Assembly (NCBI RefSeq): GCF_043641665.1
Contig: NC_092186.1
Coordinates: 18,769,001 to 18,833,000 of the forward strand
Length of the DNA stretch: 64,000 nucleotides
Origin: Enoplosus armatus
Taxonomy: Eukaryota; Chordata; Actinopteri; Centrarchiformes; Enoplosidae
Reading direction: 5' to 3'
Numbering within the stretch: the stretch's first letter is position 1; every line of letters starts with the position of its first letter. A model generated the notes under the pieces. It did no database searches. It was not told the DNA's origin and worked only from the letters and a program-made list of their open reading frames with translations. Of the stretch, positions 60,600 to 64,000 are shown piece after piece. Made by a program: the position numbers and the translations under genes.

Positions 60600-60738
60600 T
60601 TAATTCACCCATCCTTGATTATGCCTGCCTGTTATTCATACATTACTGTGCATTTTATTGTTGTGTTTTATGTTTTTGTTGGCTTTGGCTGGTTTTGTGT
60701 GCTACACAAATAAACAAAATATTATTATTATTATTATG
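60600..60738 (+). mobile_element. LINE-type 3' tail fragment
   Basis: A T/G-rich stretch ending GTGTGCTACACAAATAAACA and then a perfect (ATT)n run (60720-60737), the same architecture as the LINE 3' end at 58036-58068 though diverged. Confidence 0.45.
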
Positions 60739-61984
60739 ATCTTGAAATTGGCAGAACTGTCCTGTACTTTATTTCTATACAACAGGCCACCGTCTCTGCT
60801 CAAGCTCCATTAAAAAAGCATTAAATTAATTACTTAGCTTGGTTCCAGTCCTCTGAACCAACACCCACATGTGAGAGAATTAATAGGTCTGGTGTTGCTC
60901 TCATGAGCAGAGAGCCCTCCTTTTAAGATGTAGCCTCTGTTCCACTAGTCTCAGCCAGACAATGTATTTTCTCATAGAGGGTTTCTTTCATCAGTCTTTC
61001 TAAAAAGCTGTAATAACAATAACACGGCCTTATGAGGCTCTATGATGCAGCAACACAACAGACTCTGTGGAGGGAACTCTTTTTATGTCTTCCTTTATTA
61101 CGACACCTCTACGTGCGTCATCACTTTTTTTAACCAGCAAGGTTTCTTTGCATCTTTGCAGCAGGTCATACTCTCAATATAATCTGCTGTCTGCTGACAG
61201 AAAACATCACCAAATACAGAAACACACTGTCAATACAGTGTTGAACACGCACAGACACTGCTGGGACACACTTTTGTCCCACTGAAAAAAAGGACATTTT
61301 CCATCACCACTTAGGCGACTTAAATAACTTCATGAGTCACAAACCATGGCAACAATAAGCTTGTCCAAGCCATGTGCATCACTTTTGTCCCATGGGAACA
61401 GTTTCTGTATTTGGTTATTTGCAGCACCTTTCCATATTTGGTTGAGTTTTCTCACTTTGCAGAATTTTTTATGCATTTTTTATGTGATGTCAAATTGAAG
61501 TCTCTTGGCATGTGTTTTCTTTAGTTGCAGAGCACTGAGCTCTCAGGGCCACGCAACAGCAGGATATGTCAGTTTGTTTAGACAAAATCATATCCTTCCC
61601 CAACAGAAAACAGCTAACAAAAAGTCGATCAAAATGTTTAATGGACAGGTAATAAAATGGCAATTCATTCTCTTAGAAATATTTCAGTATTTAGGTTCAT
61701 TAAGAAAACTATTTCCTGACAAATCTGGTTTGCAAGATTCTAGATTTTATTGCCATTAAAGTGTCTTTGAACAAAAAATAAACCCTTCCCTTTTCATGCA
61801 CTGTTAGGTGTGAAATAAAATATCTAAACGTAAAATATAGTTAAAATTAATAATAAAAAAGCACACACTCAAATACACCATCAGTATCATATATTGTACA
61901 GCATTTGATTTTCTACAGTTGTGCAATGTCACAGGTCTCAAGTGCAAAATCCATACTGGGCAAACACAAAACAATCTTATAATA
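60739..61984. other. Noncoding sequence, no recognised element
   Basis: Unique, AT-rich sequence. Confidence 0.4.
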
Positions 61985-62260
61985 AAAGTCTTCTATTCCT
62001 CCATTCTGCCCCCACCAGACAGCTGGATGCAATAAGGATTATGGAGCAGAGGACATACTTGTTTTGTTGTCGAGGCTCTTCTACTTTGGAGGATGAGTAT
62101 TTGTCTGCGGTGTCGTCCGATCCACTTAGAGGTGGGAAACAAATACCGGCAATATATTTAATACTCCCCGAGATCATGTCGCGGCAGGCCCGAGGCGCCC
62201 AATTGTTCATAGGGGCTCACAGGCAGCACAGGAAAATAAATAAATAATTCAATATCAAAA
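61985..62260. promoter_or_regulatory. Conserved-noncoding-element candidate
   Basis: Unique block with higher CpG content than its surroundings (GTCGTCCGATCC, CATGTCGCGGCAGGCCCGAG). Long open frames exist on both strands across it (77 and over 80 codons), which suits sequence constraint or chance. The peptides are unrecognised. Confidence 0.25.
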
Positions 62261-63129
62261 AGGAGCGGAGCATTATGCTTTAGTGGGCAATAAAACATGT
62301 GGTGTGTCAGGAATGGAGGCTGCTGCCCACAGAAAGAAGAATACCCATACTGCTATGTGTGTGGTGGGGAGGGGAGAACACCAGGAGCCAAGGAAAAGGG
62401 AGATATAAATTTTCACGGCAAATGAATTCCCCATCTTGCCTTGCTGAGTGCACAAAAGGCCACTGAGACGATTATTTCTGGGCTCCACCTCAGACCCTTG
62501 GAGTTGGGATGGTGAAAAAGACATGTCCTCTTCAGTGACTCCAGCCTCTGAAGGACAGGAGCCAGTATGGAGGCCATGTGACACCCTAGTCAAGTCATTT
62601 GGGTTGAATAATGCTGCAATTTGATTACTGTGAGTGATCCTGGTTTTCATGACAAAGTGAAGCAGCTGAAGCTCCAGTTATATTACAATTTATTATAATG
62701 AGTTTATAAAAAGTTACTATGGTTAACATTGAACCATGGGATATGAAATGACTACGTATTTACAGTAATTGCAACTAAGGGATGATTTTATTTACAACGC
62801 ATAGATTTTTATTATGGAGCAGAGCAACAGTGAGGCAGCTGGGCATAAACATCTGTGTGTGAATGCATGTATCTATGTATATGTACACCTGCATATATGT
62901 TCACTCATTAATGCACAAATGCAGGAGAAATGCAAGGCAATACTGGGAAGACTCAACATGGTTGTTTGATTAAAAAGAGAGAGAGAGAGAGAAGACTGCT
63001 GTAAGGTCCACTAGTGTGATGCTGCAAGTGTACATACTGTATAATATAAAGCAGCTTTCATGTGAGAATGGAAAAGAATGAAGAGACATCCAATTATAAA
63101 ACAAACTACTGCTTGCAAGAACAAAAGGT
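62261..63129. other. Noncoding sequence with a GA repeat
   Basis: Contains (GA)n at 62976-62992. Nothing else recognised. Confidence 0.4.
62976..62992. repeat. (AG)n microsatellite
   Basis: Eight AG units. Confidence 0.85.
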
Positions 63130-63215
63130 AATGCAGCAGCTTGACCCCAGTGGAGATAAGCCTATTTATAGATGAGGAGCTCATGAGTCAAGGTGAAGGA
63201 GAAGTCTGGTAACCA
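63130..63215 (+). repeat. Direct repeat copy 1 with GATA and MEF2 sites
   Basis: Bases 63130-63172 match 63740-63782 at 37 of 43 positions without gaps. The similarity continues weakly after it (TCAAGGTGAAGGAGAAG against TCAAGGCTTGAAGAAGAAG). The core holds AGATAAG (63154-63160), a GATA site, directly followed by CTATTTATAG (63162-63171), an exact MEF2 consensus (CTA, four A/T, TAG). Confidence 0.6.
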
Positions 63216-63633
63216 AATTGATGGATGAAAATAAACAAGTTGCCCACAACAACACTGTAAAGACTACCTGTTCATGAAGAGAAATATCTTGTCTTTTTAA
63301 ATAAATGAATCTTGAAGAATATATCTATTCAGAGGGAAATTAAAAGTTTGTATTCTTGTATTCTAGAGTTTTAAACCTTCAGTGACATAAGATTAGGGGA
63401 GTAGGTTTAAGATTTTTAGTAGCAGGTTTACCTTTAAACTAGAATTGGACTTGGGCTTGTAGTCCGGGTACAAAGTATAATAAGGATTAGTAGATCTCCT
63501 ATACGTGAATGTAGACAATGACAGGTTTTCCCAAGTACAATAAGACTCAGAGGCACTTGACAGCTTTACTAACGCTCTGAAATCTCTCCACGTATCCTTC
63601 AGAAAGACAAAAAAAACTGGCTCCCTCATTTCA
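63216..63633. other. Noncoding spacer between the two repeat copies
   Basis: AT-rich unique sequence, nothing recognised. Confidence 0.4.
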
Positions 63634-63680
63634 AGTCACTGTGAATAAGGGTGCCAGCTAAATGACTAAAATGTAAATCT
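63634..63680 (+). mobile_element. SINE 3' tail fragment
   Basis: GTCACTGTGAATAAGGGTGC and CAGCTAAATGACTAAAATGT closely follow the TCGCTCTGAATAAGAGCGT/CAGCTAAATGACTAAAATG end of a widespread fish SINE/LINE tail. The tRNA-like head is absent. Confidence 0.65.
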
Positions 63681-63739
63681 TCTAAATGTACTGCTCTACT
63701 GACGATAAATGGGGTTCTGACTTTGTGTTCACTAAGCTG

Positions 63740-63830
63740 AATGAAGCAGTTTGACCTCAGCAGAGATAAACCTATTTATAGAGAAAGCAATATCAAGGCT
63801 TGAAGAAGAAGCTTAGCAACAGGCGCTTCA
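63740..63830 (+). repeat. Direct repeat copy 2 with GATA and MEF2 sites
   Basis: Partner of the copy at 63130. Both the GATA core (AGATAAA, 63764-63770) and the exact MEF2 site (CTATTTATAG, 63772-63781) are kept. Downstream, CTTAGCAAC (63812-63820) and GTTGCTAAG (63843-63851) form a 9-bp inverted pair that copy 1 lacks. Confidence 0.6.
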
Positions 63831-63851
63831 AGCAACTTTTTAGTTGCTAAG

Positions 63852-64000
63852 GCTTTATAATCAAGGTAACTGATACAGCTCTCATGAGGGATGAATCCAA
63901 CTAGGATTAGTAACAGTATACACTGCAAATCAGCAGTGGCCACTTAAATTGTGTAATGATACACAGGACCCAGTAAACATGATGAGTTCCAGTAGGATCA
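63852..64000. other. Noncoding sequence, nothing recognised
   Basis: Short AT-rich end of the window. Confidence 0.4.

Noticed and set aside
61921..62247. 108-codon plus-strand frame
   Set aside because: No recognised protein, and the opposite strand is open over the same block. More likely a conserved noncoding element.
1..64000. CRISPR array, phage, operon or other prokaryotic system
   Set aside because: No regularly spaced repeats, no packed ORFs and no ribosome-binding-site pattern. All signals are those of a vertebrate genome.

Overview
This window looks like vertebrate nuclear DNA, almost certainly from a teleost fish and most likely a percomorph. It is AT-rich and has no bacterial-style gene packing. 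Its longest open frame without a stop is about 240 codons, and that one runs through a transposon. It carries many long (CA)n/(TA)n microsatellites and a mixed set of short interspersed elements with RNA polymerase III A and B boxes that resemble fish tRNA-derived SINE families. I recognise no complete protein-coding gene, no rRNA gene, no functional tRNA gene and no CRISPR array. The best reading is a gene desert or the inside of very large introns. Organism and repeat-family assignments rest on recognition of sequence features, not on a database search.

Layout. 1-6 kb: unique sequence with conserved-element-like blocks, a minus-strand SINE near 4.0 kb and a (GT)n tract. 6-14 kb: a decayed non-LTR retrotransposon 3' end (6.1-6.7 kb), a SINE (7.65 kb), a short open frame behind a possible splice acceptor (9.46 kb), a LINE-type tail (11.0 kb) and a SINE with clear target-site duplications (13.35 kb). 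14-26 kb: two more SINE relics, a roughly 475-bp fish interspersed element built on ACTTAAGTA motifs (20.77-21.25 kb), microsatellites and a minus-strand SINE (25.2 kb). 26-34 kb: mostly unique sequence, then a hAT-like element interrupted by an LTR (30.64-31.56 kb). 34-46 kb: microsatellites, two diverged opposed copies of one interspersed repeat (36.5 and 42.5 kb), a minus-strand SINE (37.2-37.4 kb), a strong conserved-element candidate (39.7-40.1 kb) and a perfect palindromic X-box (41.22 kb). 46-58 kb: a small GC-rich G-run island, more conserved-element-like sequence, a candidate cassette exon (54.385 kb) and a LINE 3' end with a recognisable reverse-transcriptase C-terminus (57.8-58.07 kb). 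58-64 kb: LINE tails, a stable 17-bp hairpin just upstream of a second candidate exon (59.97-60.3 kb), and a duplicated GATA+MEF2 site module near the right edge.

The non-repetitive blocks contain clusters of homeodomain, GATA, MEF2 and RFX-type motifs. If real, the window could be a regulatory landscape for a developmental gene lying outside it. This is inference. Alignment to other teleost genomes and RNA-seq mapping are the decisive tests. The candidate exons are all on the plus strand, but none encodes a peptide that I recognise.
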